From contig NZ_CP009533.1 in the NCBI RefSeq assembly GCF_000761155.1, positions 3,830,001-3,894,000 of the forward strand: DNA of 64,000 bases. Direction: 5' to 3'. Both the position numbers and the translations under genes were made by a program. The stretch comes from Pseudomonas rhizosphaerae. Lineage in GTDB: Bacteria; Pseudomonadota; Gammaproteobacteria; Pseudomonadales; Pseudomonadaceae. Under the pieces are notes generated by a model that searched no databases, had not been told where the DNA came from, and was given only the letters and a program-made list of their open reading frames with translations. This document shows, in pieces, positions 46,999 through 55,589 of the stretch. Within the stretch, counting starts at the first letter, position 1, and each line of letters begins with the position of its first letter.

Positions 46999-47472
46999 TC
47001 AGCGATCGCGCCAGTGCTTGTTGTGGCCGACATGGCGGCCGCGGTCGCGGTGTTTTGATTTGCCGCGGTTGTCGTGGCCGCGATAGCGGCGATCGTCACG
47101 GTCGTCGCGGTCGGCGGAGGTGCCCATGTAGTTGCCCAGCGCACCGCCGGCGCCGCCGCCGGTTGCGGCACCCACCAGGCCACCGGTGCTGCCGCCTACG
47201 TTGCGGCCCACTACGTTGCCGCCTGCAGCGCCCAAGGCGCCACCAATCGCGGCCTGGCCACGGTTGCGCTTGTCGGCGCCGACTGCGCTGCCGGCCGCAC
47301 CGCCCAGGCCTGCGCCAATGGTTGAGCCGGTGCTGCCGCCCAGTTGCTGGCCGACCACCGCGCCCAGTACCCCACCCAATGCGCCCCCTACACCGGCTTC
47401 GGTGTTACTGCCTGCAGAGGCAGCGCCTGTCACCAGGCCAAGGGTCAACAAAAGTATCGAGGGAAATTTCAT
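46999..47472 (-). CDS. Glycine-zipper surface or periplasmic protein
   Basis: This 157-residue protein has a signal peptide ending GAASA near residue 20 and then a long Gly/Ala-rich region (about residues 26-118) with repeated GxxxG spacing typical of membrane-inserting glycine-zipper domains, followed by a highly basic, Asp/Arg/His-rich tail (DRDDRDDRRYRGHDNRGKS). It is not tied to any enzyme. Related proteins are often periplasmic or outer-membrane associated and stress-induced. Function unknown. Confidence 0.75.
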   Translation of the reverse strand: MKFPSILLLTLGLVTGAASAGSNTEAGVGGALGGVLGAVVGQQLGGSTGSTIGAGLGGAAGSAVGADKRNRGQAAIGGALGAAGGNVVGRNVGGSTGGLVGAATGGGAGGALGNYMGTSADRDDRDDRRYRGHDNRGKSKHRDRGRHVGHNKHWRDR

Positions 47473-47670
47473 CGATCAGATCTCAGAGGGATGACGGCGC
47501 GACTTTGCTATGCGATCGGTCGTCCGACAAGCGCGATGTGATGGAAAGCGCGATAAGTACGCAATTCTGAGATTCTGAAGTTTCATGGGGAAACTTTGAG
47601 CGGGGAGGGCGGTCGCAGGTACTTGCGGAGTGGCGTCTTTTGGTTGAGATCGAGATCAAGATCAAGAGCT

Positions 47671-47732
47671 ACGCGGCTTGCGCCGCTGCTACAGGGTGGG
47701 TGTGATCCCTGTAACAGCGGCGCAAGCCGCGT
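47671..47732. repeat. REP-type inverted pair upstream of the glycine-zipper gene
   Basis: ACGCGGCTTGCGCCGCTGCT(ACAGGG) and (CCCTGT)AACAGCGGCGCAAGCCGCGT face each other across 10 bases with one mismatch. The core is the same family as the three units at 1487-1720, but without the long tails. Directly before it lies a short GAGATC-GAGATC-AAGATC-AAGAGC run (47645-47668). Confidence 0.75.
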
Positions 47733-47765
47733 TGATTTGAACAAACGCCCTTCTCTGCGTGAGCG

Positions 47766-50102
47766 TCAGGCGATGCGGGCGCTTGGGGCAGGCTGCTCCA
47801 GGCGAATGGCAACGAACTTGGAGGTTGGCGTGCTGCTGCCTTCGCCCACGCTTTCCAGCGGCACCAGCGGGTTGACCTCGGGGTAGTACGCCGCTGCCTG
47901 GCCGGCTGGAATGTCGAATGCCAGCAAGGTGAAGCCCTTCACGCGGCGCTCGCGGCCATCTTCCCAGAGTGATACCAGATCGGCTTTCTGACCCGGGCGG
48001 AAGCCCAGGCGAATGATGTCGGCTTCATTGGCGAACAACACGTCACGCTGGCCGCGCACGCCGCGGTAGCGGTCGTCCAGGCCATAAATCGTGGTGTTGT
48101 ACTGATCGTGGGAGCGCATTGACTGCATGATCAGGTCCGGCACCTGGCCAGTGGCGCGCACCCGCTCGTCGATCAGGTCCGAGGGCAGGCGGTTGGGCTT
48201 GAAGTTGGCACGTCCGGTGGGCGTATTCCAGCGACGTGCGCCGGCGCTGTTGCCCAGGTAGAACCCGCCAGGGTGCTTGAGACGCTCGTTGAAATCCTTG
48301 AAACCGGGCAGGGTGTCGGCAATCAGGTCACGGATACGGTCGTAGTCGCCGATCAGCCAGTTCCAGTCCACCGGCTGCGCGCCCAGGGTTGCGGCGGCGA
48401 TGCCGGCAACGATGGCCGGTTCGGAGCGCATCTGCTTGGACAGCGGCTGCAGCTGGCCGTTGGAGGCGTGCACCATGCTGAACGAGTCTTCCACGGTGAC
48501 TGCCTGCGGGCCCTCGCTCTGCTGGTCGATATCGGTGCGGCCCAGGCATGGCAGAATCAACGCCTGCTTGCCGTGCATCAGGTGGCTGCGGTTGAGCTTG
48601 GTGCTGATCTGCACCGTCAGCTCGCAGTTGCGCAGCGCCTGCGCCGTGCGCGTGCTGTCCGGCGTGGCCTGGGCAAAGTTGCCGCCCAGGGCAATGAAAA
48701 CCTTGGCCCGACCTTCGGCCATGGCATGGATGGCTTCCACCACGTTGTGGCCGTTGCTGCGCGGCACATCGAAACCGAAGCGCTTTTCCAGAGCATCGAG
48801 CAGGAACGCCGGAGGGCGTTCGTTGATACCCATGGTGCGGTCGCCCTGCACGTTGCTGTGACCACGGACCGGGCACAGGCCGGCGCCCGGACGGCCAATG
48901 TTGCCGCGCAGCAGCATCAGGTTGGAGATTTCCTGGATGGTCGGCACCGAGTGACGGTGCTGGGTAATGCCCATGGCCCAGCACATGATGACGTTCTTGC
49001 CCTTGAGGTACATGCGTGCAGCCAGCTCGATGTCGTCCAGCGGCAGGCCGGACTGCTCGACGATGTGCTCCCAGGACGTGTCATCGATCGCGGCCAGGTA
49101 TTCGAGCACGGTAGCGGTGTGCTCGTTGAGGAAGTCGTGGTCGAACACCGACGGCGCGTTATTGGCCTGGGCCTCGCGCTCCCATTGCAGCAGGAACTTG
49201 GCCATGCCGCGCATCATCGCCATATCGCCGCCCAGGGCCGGACGGAAGTACGCGGTGTTGGTGGGACGGTCACCGTTGGTGAGCATCTCGATCGGGTGCT
49301 GTGGGTGCTGGAAGCGCTCCAGGCCACGCTCCTTGAGCGGGTTGATGCAGACCACCTGCGCGCCGCGCTGGACCGCTTCGCGCAGCGGTTCGAGCATACG
49401 CGGATGGTTGGTGCCGGGGTTCTGGCCCCAGACGAAGATGGCGTCGGCATGCTCGAAGTCTTCGAACGTCACCGTTCCCTTGCCGACCCCGACGCTCTGC
49501 GACAGCGCCACGCCACTGGCTTCGTGGCACATGTTCGAGCAATCGGGAAAGTTGTTCGTGCCGTAGGCGCGCACGAACAGCTGGTACAGGTAGGCCGCTT
49601 CGTTGCTGGCCCGGCCCGAGGTGTAGAACTCGGCCTGGTTGGGGCTTTCAAGGTTGAGCAGATGCTTGGCGACCAGCGCGTAGGCGTCGTCCCAGGCAAT
49701 CGGGACATAGCGGTCGCTGGTGGCGTCGTAGACCATCGGCTCGGTCAAGCGGCCCTGGTATTCGAGCCAGTAGTCGCTTTGCTCGAGCAGCGAGGTCACG
49801 CTGTGCTTGGCGAAGAACGCCGGGTCGACACGGCGCTTGGTCGCTTCCCAGTTCACCGCCTTGGCGCCGTTCTCGCAGAATTTCACCATGCCGCTTTCCG
49901 GCGAATCGCCCCAGGCGCAACCCGGGCAATCGAAGCCGCCGTTCTGGTTGGTCTTAAGCATGGTGCGGATGTTCTTCAGCGCGTTGTCGCTGCTCAGCCA
50001 GAACTGCGTCACGCTGATCAGTGCGCCCCAGCCGCCGGCAGCGCCCTTGTAGGGCTTGTAGCGGGGAACAGGGGTCTTGTCGGCTTGATTGTGAATGCTC
50101 AC
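47766..50102 (-). CDS. FdhF/YdeP-family molybdopterin oxidoreductase
   Basis: This 778-residue protein belongs to the molybdopterin-dependent FdhF/YdeP family (FdhF-like alpha subunit). A CPGC element near residue 60 with a further Cys about 16 residues on could hold an iron-sulfur cluster in place of the usual CxxCxxxC. The molybdopterin blocks include FVWGQNPGTNHPRM, GNIGRPGAGLCPVRGHSNVQ and the C-terminal dinucleotide-binding barrel. fdhD follows with a 4-bp overlap, which is needed for activity of such enzymes. True formate dehydrogenase activity is unproven; YdeP relates to acid resistance in E. coli. Confidence 0.85.
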   Translation of the reverse strand: MSIHNQADKTPVPRYKPYKGAAGGWGALISVTQFWLSSDNALKNIRTMLKTNQNGGFDCPGCAWGDSPESGMVKFCENGAKAVNWEATKRRVDPAFFAKHSVTSLLEQSDYWLEYQGRLTEPMVYDATSDRYVPIAWDDAYALVAKHLLNLESPNQAEFYTSGRASNEAAYLYQLFVRAYGTNNFPDCSNMCHEASGVALSQSVGVGKGTVTFEDFEHADAIFVWGQNPGTNHPRMLEPLREAVQRGAQVVCINPLKERGLERFQHPQHPIEMLTNGDRPTNTAYFRPALGGDMAMMRGMAKFLLQWEREAQANNAPSVFDHDFLNEHTATVLEYLAAIDDTSWEHIVEQSGLPLDDIELAARMYLKGKNVIMCWAMGITQHRHSVPTIQEISNLMLLRGNIGRPGAGLCPVRGHSNVQGDRTMGINERPPAFLLDALEKRFGFDVPRSNGHNVVEAIHAMAEGRAKVFIALGGNFAQATPDSTRTAQALRNCELTVQISTKLNRSHLMHGKQALILPCLGRTDIDQQSEGPQAVTVEDSFSMVHASNGQLQPLSKQMRSEPAIVAGIAAATLGAQPVDWNWLIGDYDRIRDLIADTLPGFKDFNERLKHPGGFYLGNSAGARRWNTPTGRANFKPNRLPSDLIDERVRATGQVPDLIMQSMRSHDQYNTTIYGLDDRYRGVRGQRDVLFANEADIIRLGFRPGQKADLVSLWEDGRERRVKGFTLLAFDIPAGQAAAYYPEVNPLVPLESVGEGSSTPTSKFVAIRLEQPAPSARIA

Positions 50103-50962
50103 GCTTGATTCTCCAACGCAGGGCTATAGACCCGCGGCGCGCTGTGCTGCGGCAGGTGAATGAGGTTCAGGTTATGCCGGCGTGCCCATTGCAGGGCCAG
50201 GCCGGTGGGCGACGACAGGCTGACCAGGGTCTGGATGCCGGCGCGCAGTACTTTTTGAATGAGTTCCAGACTGCAGCGGCTGGTGACGATGGCCAGGCCG
50301 CCAGTGCTGTCGATGTCCTGCCGCACCAGGGCGCCGATCACTTTGTCGAGGGCGTTGTGGCGGCCAATGTCTTCGCGGCCCAGCAGCAGGGTGCCGGTGG
50401 CGTCCATGAACAGCGCCGCGTGCACCGCGCCGCTGCGCTGGCCCAGGGGCTGGAACGCGCCGATGCGTTGGCGCAGGCCTTCGAGCCACTGCGCTGGCGG
50501 CAAGGACGCACCGGGCAACACCGCCAATTCGGGCAGCGCCTGCTCCACGGCCTCGACGCCGCACAACCCGCAGCCGCTGCTGCCGGCCAGTTGCCGACGC
50601 TGGGTCTTGAGGTTCCAGAAGGCGCGGTTGGCGATCTGCACCTCGGCGTGACGTGCCGAGCCTTCGCCGCTGAGCTTGATGTCGTAGATTTCATCGGCGC
50701 CGGCCACGATACCGCTGCCGATGCTGAAGCCGGTGACGAAGTCTTCAAGATCGGTGGGCGTGACCAGCATCACCGCCTGGCTGATGCCGTTGTAGGCAAT
50801 CGCCAGCGCCACTTCTTCAGCGAGCGGTGTGCTGCCGGGCTCGTCCAGGCTCAAGCTGCAATAACTGTAGGTCTGGCTGGCTGTAGGGCTGGCAATGGAG
50901 CTGGCGAGGGGTGCAACCGAGGAAGAAACGGGCACCGCGCGGGCCGGGTGCTTGGCGTTCAT
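50099..50962 (-). CDS. fdhD: Formate dehydrogenase accessory sulfurtransferase FdhD
   Basis: FdhD passes sulfur from IscS to the molybdenum cofactor of formate-dehydrogenase-type enzymes. The 287-residue protein has the catalytic CxxC loop GCGLCGVEAVEQAL near residue 130 and the EVALAIAYNGISQAVMLVTP block near the start. It is the first gene of a two-gene unit with the oxidoreductase, whose start overlaps the fdhD stop. The N-terminal 30 residues are serine/alanine-rich and poorly conserved. Confidence 0.92.
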   Translation of the reverse strand: MNAKHPARAVPVSSSVAPLASSIASPTASQTYSYCSLSLDEPGSTPLAEEVALAIAYNGISQAVMLVTPTDLEDFVTGFSIGSGIVAGADEIYDIKLSGEGSARHAEVQIANRAFWNLKTQRRQLAGSSGCGLCGVEAVEQALPELAVLPGASLPPAQWLEGLRQRIGAFQPLGQRSGAVHAALFMDATGTLLLGREDIGRHNALDKVIGALVRQDIDSTGGLAIVTSRCSLELIQKVLRAGIQTLVSLSSPTGLALQWARRHNLNLIHLPQHSAPRVYSPALENQA

Positions 50963-51056
50963 GGGAATGGACCGGCAATGAATTCAGCGTTCAGCCTAGG
51001 CGCAGGATTGCCCAGCGTCTAATCGCTATTACCGATGCGACGATAGACCGCATTGA

Positions 51057-51932
51057 TCATGGCGTGTCAAAGAGCTTGAAGCAGGCTTCGGCTAGTGCCG
51101 AACGTGGCGCTGCGCGACGCATGATCAGGCCCAGAGGCGCCAGGGTGTGGGCCTCCGCAATGGGTTGCAGGCGCAAGTGCTCGGTCAGACCTTCGAGCCC
51201 GCTGTCCAGCGGCATGATTGCGCAGCACAGGCCACCATGGACGGCCTGGATCAACTGATGGACGGCATCGGTCTGCAGTAGGGGTTGCGGTGCAAGCCCG
51301 CGCGAGTGGAAATTATGGTCGATGGATTGGCGAAAGTGCATGCCAGCGGTAAGCATGCCCAAGGGCAGTTCGGTGAGGGCTTCCCAGCTCAGCGCTTGCT
51401 CGCCGAAATCGTAGTGGCGCTGATCGAACAACAGGCCCATGCGCGTTTCACCCAGCGCCCGCGATTCGAAGCGTTCTTGGTCCAACCGTTCGAGAAACGA
51501 GACGCCCAGGTCGATGCGGTTGCTCGCTAGTTGTTCGAGGATCTGCTCGGAGCTGAGCGAGCTGAGTTCGAAGCGCAGGTTGGGGTGCTCGCCGTGCAGG
51601 GTGTGCAGCAGCGGCACCGGGTCGAAACTGGACAGCGGCACCACGCCCAGGCGCAGGGTGCCGACCAGATGCCCGCGGCACGCCGCCGCCTCGGCCTGCA
51701 GGCCGTCGTAGGCGGCCAGTACCGTGCGCGCCCAAGCCAGCACGCGCTCCCCGGGCGCGGTGAAACCTTCGAAGCGCTGGCCGCGCTTCACCAAGGGTAA
51801 TTCGAGTTCTTCTTCAAGGTTGCGCAGACGCATCGAAAGGGTCGGCTGGGTGATGTGGCACCGCGCTGCGGCCTGGCCGAAGTGACGGGTTTCATCCAAC
51901 GCGATGAGGAATTTGAGTTGCTTGATGTCCAT
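51057..51932 (-). CDS. LysR-family transcriptional regulator
   Basis: This 291-residue LysR regulator has an N-terminal winged helix-turn-helix (about residues 3-60; FGQAAARCHITQPTLSMRLR) and a C-terminal effector-binding domain. It is upstream of fdhD on the same strand with about 95 bp between, so it may control the fdhD-oxidoreductase pair, although LysR regulators more often sit divergently. AGGAG precedes the ATG. The effector is unknown; the N-terminal third resembles OxyR-like members weakly. Confidence 0.85.
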   Translation of the reverse strand: MDIKQLKFLIALDETRHFGQAAARCHITQPTLSMRLRNLEEELELPLVKRGQRFEGFTAPGERVLAWARTVLAAYDGLQAEAAACRGHLVGTLRLGVVPLSSFDPVPLLHTLHGEHPNLRFELSSLSSEQILEQLASNRIDLGVSFLERLDQERFESRALGETRMGLLFDQRHYDFGEQALSWEALTELPLGMLTAGMHFRQSIDHNFHSRGLAPQPLLQTDAVHQLIQAVHGGLCCAIMPLDSGLEGLTEHLRLQPIAEAHTLAPLGLIMRRAAPRSALAEACFKLFDTP

Positions 51933-52004
51933 GCTCGCTCCTGGGTTGGCGATGCGCAGTATAGCGACACGCGCTTGCGCTAGGTCGTGGGCAAGCCGGA
52001 CGGC

Positions 52005-52667
52005 TCACAGGCCCGCAATGAGGTCGCGATAGTCACCCACCGCCGCGAACTCCTCGGTGTCCTTGGCGCCCTTGCGGCTGTCGGGCTCGCTGACCGCCAG
52101 CAGGTGCCTGATTCCGTAGGCCTGGGCGCTGCGCAGCACGGGCAGGGTGTCGTCGATGAACAGGCTGCGCGCCGGGTCGAAGCCGATGTCGGCCTGCAGG
52201 GCGTCCCAGAACTGCGGGTTTTCCTTGGGATAGCCGTAGTCGTGGGAGCTGATCAGCCGTTCGAAATAGGGCGCCAGTTCGATGCGTTCCAGCTTCAGCG
52301 ACAGCGAGTCGCGGTGCGCGTTGGTGATCATGATCACCCGCTTGCCGGCCTGTTTGATCGCGGCCAGGAACGTGTCGGCGTCGGGTCGCAGGGCGATCAA
52401 ATCGGCGGTTTCGCGTTTTAGCTCGCGCACCGGGATGTTCAGCTCGCGGGTCCAGAAATCCAGGCAGTACCAGTTCAGCTTGCCGGCGTTGTCGCTGAAC
52501 AGCGGTTGCAGCTCCAGCTGCGCCATGGCCAGGCTGACCCCGTGCAGTTGGGCATAGCGTTGCGGCAGATGTTCGAGCCAGAAGTGGTTGTCGTAGTGCA
52601 GGTCCAGCAGCGTGCCGTCCATGTCCAGCAGGACGGTGTCGATGGTATTCCAGGCGAGGCAAGGCAT
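52005..52667 (-). CDS. yrfG: GMP/IMP nucleotidase YrfG (HAD family)
   Basis: This 220-residue HAD-superfamily phosphatase is expected to remove phosphate from purine nucleotides such as GMP and IMP. Motif I DMDGTLLDL near residue 15, motif II in VIMITNAH, and the terminal ARSLFIDDTLPVLRSA are visible. The ATG at 52667 (MPCLAWNTIDTVLLDMDGT) gives the family start; the longer frame to 52847 runs through the divergent nudE promoter area and is unlikely. It is divergent from nudE, an arrangement shared with other gammaproteobacteria. Confidence 0.88.
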   Translation of the reverse strand: MPCLAWNTIDTVLLDMDGTLLDLHYDNHFWLEHLPQRYAQLHGVSLAMAQLELQPLFSDNAGKLNWYCLDFWTRELNIPVRELKRETADLIALRPDADTFLAAIKQAGKRVIMITNAHRDSLSLKLERIELAPYFERLISSHDYGYPKENPQFWDALQADIGFDPARSLFIDDTLPVLRSAQAYGIRHLLAVSEPDSRKGAKDTEEFAAVGDYRDLIAGL

Positions 52668-52758
52668 AGCGAAGATTCTCGGGCAGTGGTGGATCAAGGG
52701 TGGCCTGCCGCAGGCCAAGCCACGGTATAGTAACCCGTTCACGTCCAGGAGCTGCCCG

Positions 52759-53325
52759 ATGCGCCAGAAACCCGAAGTCCTTGCCCGCGAAATCGTCGCC
52801 AGTAGTCGCCTGTTCCGCGTCGAAGAAGTGCAACTGCGCTTCTCCAATGGCGTGGAGCGTACCTACGAGCGTCTGGTGGGTCGCGGCAATGGTTATGGCG
52901 CGGTGATGATCGTGGCCATGGCCGATGCCGAGCATGCGCTGCTGGTCGAGGAGTACTGCGGCGGTACCGACGCTTATGAACTGTCGCTGCCCAAGGGCTT
53001 GATCGAGCCTGGCGAAGATGTGCTGGCCGCCGCCGATCGCGAGCTCAAGGAAGAGGCTGGGTTCGGCGCCCGTGAACTGGAACACCTTACCGAGCTGTCA
53101 TTGTCGCCGGGGTACATGAGCCAGAAGATCCAGGTCGTACTGGCGCAGGGGTTGTACGAGGAGCGGCTCGAGGGCGACGAGCCGGAGCCGATGCGTGTCG
53201 AAAGGGTCAACCTGCGCGACCTGTCCAGCCTGGCCCAGCATCCGCAGTTTTCCGAAGGCCGCGCATTGGCCGCCCTGTACCTGGCGCGCGACCTGTTGAT
53301 CCAGCGCGGAGCGTTCAGCCTGTGA
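52759..53325 (+). CDS. nudE: ADP compounds hydrolase NudE
   Basis: NudE is a Nudix hydrolase of 188 residues that cleaves ADP-ribose and related ADP compounds. The Nudix box GLIEPGEDVLAAADRELKEE (continuing AGFG) is complete, with all catalytic glutamates. CAGGAG precedes the ATG at 52759; the frame extends upstream to 52612 over the yrfG start region without support. Its stop overlaps the cysQ GTG start as GTGA, so the two are translationally coupled. Confidence 0.92.
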   Translation: MRQKPEVLAREIVASSRLFRVEEVQLRFSNGVERTYERLVGRGNGYGAVMIVAMADAEHALLVEEYCGGTDAYELSLPKGLIEPGEDVLAAADRELKEEAGFGARELEHLTELSLSPGYMSQKIQVVLAQGLYEERLEGDEPEPMRVERVNLRDLSSLAQHPQFSEGRALAALYLARDLLIQRGAFSL

Positions 53326-54149
53326 GCGACGTCGAACGTCTGTTGCCCGAAGTCGTGGCACTGGCCCATCGGGCTGGCGCGGCCATATTGCCGTTCTGGC
53401 GGGCCGATGTGCAGGTCATGGCCAAGGCCGATGAATCACCGGTGACTGCAGCCGATCTCGCTGCGCATCAGGTCATCGTCGAGGGCCTGACCGCGCTGGC
53501 GCCCGACATTCCGATCCTCTCCGAAGAAGATGCCGACATCGCGCTGGCCGTGCGCGAGCAGTGGACCCGCTGGTGGCTGGTGGACCCGCTGGACGGCACC
53601 AAGGAGTTCATCAACGGCAGCGAAGAATTCACCGTCAACATCGCGCTGATCGAGCGCGGGCAGGTGGTGTTCGGCGTAGTCACCGTGCCGACCACGGGCA
53701 GCGCCTACTATGGCGGTGCCGGGCTCGGCGCATGGCATGCTGCGGCCGGGCAGCCGGCCGAGGCGATCAGCGTGCGCCAGGTTCCGGCGCCGGGCAGCGC
53801 ATTTACGGTGGTCGCCAGCCGTCGCCATTCCAGCCCCGCGCAGGAGCACCTGCTGGCCGGACTGAGTGCCGTGGTGGGTCCACTGGATTTGGTCAGCGTG
53901 GGCAGTTCGCTGAAATTCTGCCTGCTGGCCGAAGGCGCTGCCGACTGCTATCCACGCCTGGCGCCGACCTCGCAGTGGGACACCGCTGCGGCCCAGGGCG
54001 TGCTCGAAGGCGCGGGCGGCGAAGTGCTGCAGATCGACGGGCAGCCGTTCGTCTATCCTGCCCGCCCGTCGTTGCTCAATCCCTCGTTCCTGGCGCTGCC
54101 TCGCAATGTGCCGTGGCGTGAGTCACTGGTTGCGCTGGCGCATCCGTAG
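53322..54149 (+). CDS. cysQ: 3'(2'),5'-bisphosphate nucleotidase CysQ
   Basis: CysQ removes the 3'-phosphate from PAP, the by-product of sulfate reduction through PAPS, and from related nucleotides. The 275-residue inositol-monophosphatase-fold enzyme shows EEDADIA, WWLVDPLDGTKEFINGSEEF and the terminal SQWDTAAAQGVLEGAGG with the metal-binding aspartates. The GTG start overlaps the nudE stop. Coupling with NudE joins two enzymes of nucleotide-byproduct clean-up. Confidence 0.92.
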   Translation: MSDVERLLPEVVALAHRAGAAILPFWRADVQVMAKADESPVTAADLAAHQVIVEGLTALAPDIPILSEEDADIALAVREQWTRWWLVDPLDGTKEFINGSEEFTVNIALIERGQVVFGVVTVPTTGSAYYGGAGLGAWHAAAGQPAEAISVRQVPAPGSAFTVVASRRHSSPAQEHLLAGLSAVVGPLDLVSVGSSLKFCLLAEGAADCYPRLAPTSQWDTAAAQGVLEGAGGEVLQIDGQPFVYPARPSLLNPSFLALPRNVPWRESLVALAHP

Positions 54150-54206
54150 ACCTTACTGGCAGTCTTCGACCCTCATCGACAAGCCTGCCGCTTGAGGGAC
54201 TAGGCT

Positions 54207-55589
54207 TCACTCAGGCTCCTCACCCCCGCCAAAGCTGAGGCCGTGTTTGCGCAGTTTGTCGTGCAAGGTCTTGCGTGGAATGCCCAAGGCTTCGGCGAGG
54301 CTGCGCACGGAGGTGTGCGAGCGGCTCATCTCGGCTGCGATCAAGGCGCGCTCGAAATGCTCGACCTGCTCGCTGAGTCCACCAGCGACTGTGCGGGTCA
54401 TTTCCACCGGACCCGGCTCGCTGTTATCCAGTGCCAGTTCCAGGCCCAGGGCGAAGCGCTCGGCGGCGTTTTGCAGTTCGCGCACGTTGCCCGGCCAGCT
54501 GTGCCGCAACAGCAACGCGCGCTGCGCTGCGGAGAGTTCGTTGGCCAGCACGCCATGGCGCTCGGCTGCGGCATCGGCGTAGTACTGGAACAGCATCAGC
54601 ACGTCTTCGCCGCGCTCGCGCAGCGGCGGGATGCGCAGCGAGGCGACATTGAGGCGGTAATACAGGTCGGCGCGGAAGCGCCCCTGGTCGGCGGCCTGGC
54701 GCAGGTCTTCCTTGGTTGCGGCAATCACGCGGATATCCAGGCGGATCTGCTGGTTGCCACCCAGGCGCTCGACCACCCGTTCCTGTAGCAGGCGCAGCAG
54801 CTTGACCTGCACGTCCATGCTCATGCTTTCGATTTCGTCGAGAAACAGCGTGCCGCCGTTGGCGAACTCGAACTTGCCGATGCGGCGTTTCTGCGCGCCG
54901 GTGAAGGCGCCGGGCTCATGGCCGAACAGCTCGCTTTCCACCACCGATTCGGCGAGGGCGCCAGCGTTGATCGCCACGAACGGGCCGCTGCGGCGGCTGG
55001 ACAGATCGTGCAGGGCGCGCGCCACGACTTCCTTGCCGGCCCCGGTTTCGCCCAGGATCAGCACATCGGCGCGGGTCCCGGCCAGCGCGCCGATCTGCTC
55101 GCGCAGGCGGGCCATGGAGCCCGACTGACCCACCAGGCGCGTGCTCAATTGCTGGCGGTCGCTGAGTGCCATGCGCAGGCTGCGGTTGTCCAGCACCAGG
55201 CGGCGCACGGCCAGGCCGCGGCGCACGCTGTCGAGCAGCGCGTCGCTGGCGAAGGGTTTCTCGAGAAAGTCGTAGGCACCGGCGCGCATGGCCTGCACGG
55301 CCAGCGGTACGTCGCCGTGGCCGGTGATCAGCAACACCGGCAGCTCGCTGTCGCGGGCGTGCAGTTGTTCGAGCAGTTGCAGTCCGTCGATGCCCGGCAT
55401 GCGGATGTCGCTGACCACCACCCCAGGCCAGTCGCGCTCGATGCGCGCGGACAGGCCCTGGGCGTCGGCCAGAGCCAGCACTTTCAAGCCGGCGAGGTCC
55501 AGGGTCTGGCTCAAGGCCTGGCGCAGATGGGGATCGTCGTCGATCAGCACGACCTGGATCTTGCTGTCGATGGCGTTGTCGCTGGTCAT
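54207..55589 (-). CDS. dctD: Sigma-54-dependent response regulator DctD
   Basis: This NtrC-family response regulator of 460 residues probably activates sigma-54 promoters for C4-dicarboxylate transport. It has a receiver domain (about 10-125, VVSDIRMPGIDGLQLL), an AAA+ domain (about 145-375) with Walker A GETGAGKEV and the sigma-54 contact loop GAFTGA, and a C-terminal Fis-type helix-turn-helix (GIPRKTLHDKLRKHGL). The ATG at 55589 overlaps the dctB stop by 4 bp. No C4-dicarboxylate transporter is adjacent, so the target must be elsewhere. Confidence 0.88.
   Translation of the reverse strand: MTSDNAIDSKIQVVLIDDDPHLRQALSQTLDLAGLKVLALADAQGLSARIERDWPGVVVSDIRMPGIDGLQLLEQLHARDSELPVLLITGHGDVPLAVQAMRAGAYDFLEKPFASDALLDSVRRGLAVRRLVLDNRSLRMALSDRQQLSTRLVGQSGSMARLREQIGALAGTRADVLILGETGAGKEVVARALHDLSSRRSGPFVAINAGALAESVVESELFGHEPGAFTGAQKRRIGKFEFANGGTLFLDEIESMSMDVQVKLLRLLQERVVERLGGNQQIRLDIRVIAATKEDLRQAADQGRFRADLYYRLNVASLRIPPLRERGEDVLMLFQYYADAAAERHGVLANELSAAQRALLLRHSWPGNVRELQNAAERFALGLELALDNSEPGPVEMTRTVAGGLSEQVEHFERALIAAEMSRSHTSVRSLAEALGIPRKTLHDKLRKHGLSFGGGEEPE

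Noticed and set aside
47645..47668. Short GAGATC/AAGATC tandem run
   Set aside because: Only four imperfect hexamers; not enough for a functional repeat or a CRISPR array.
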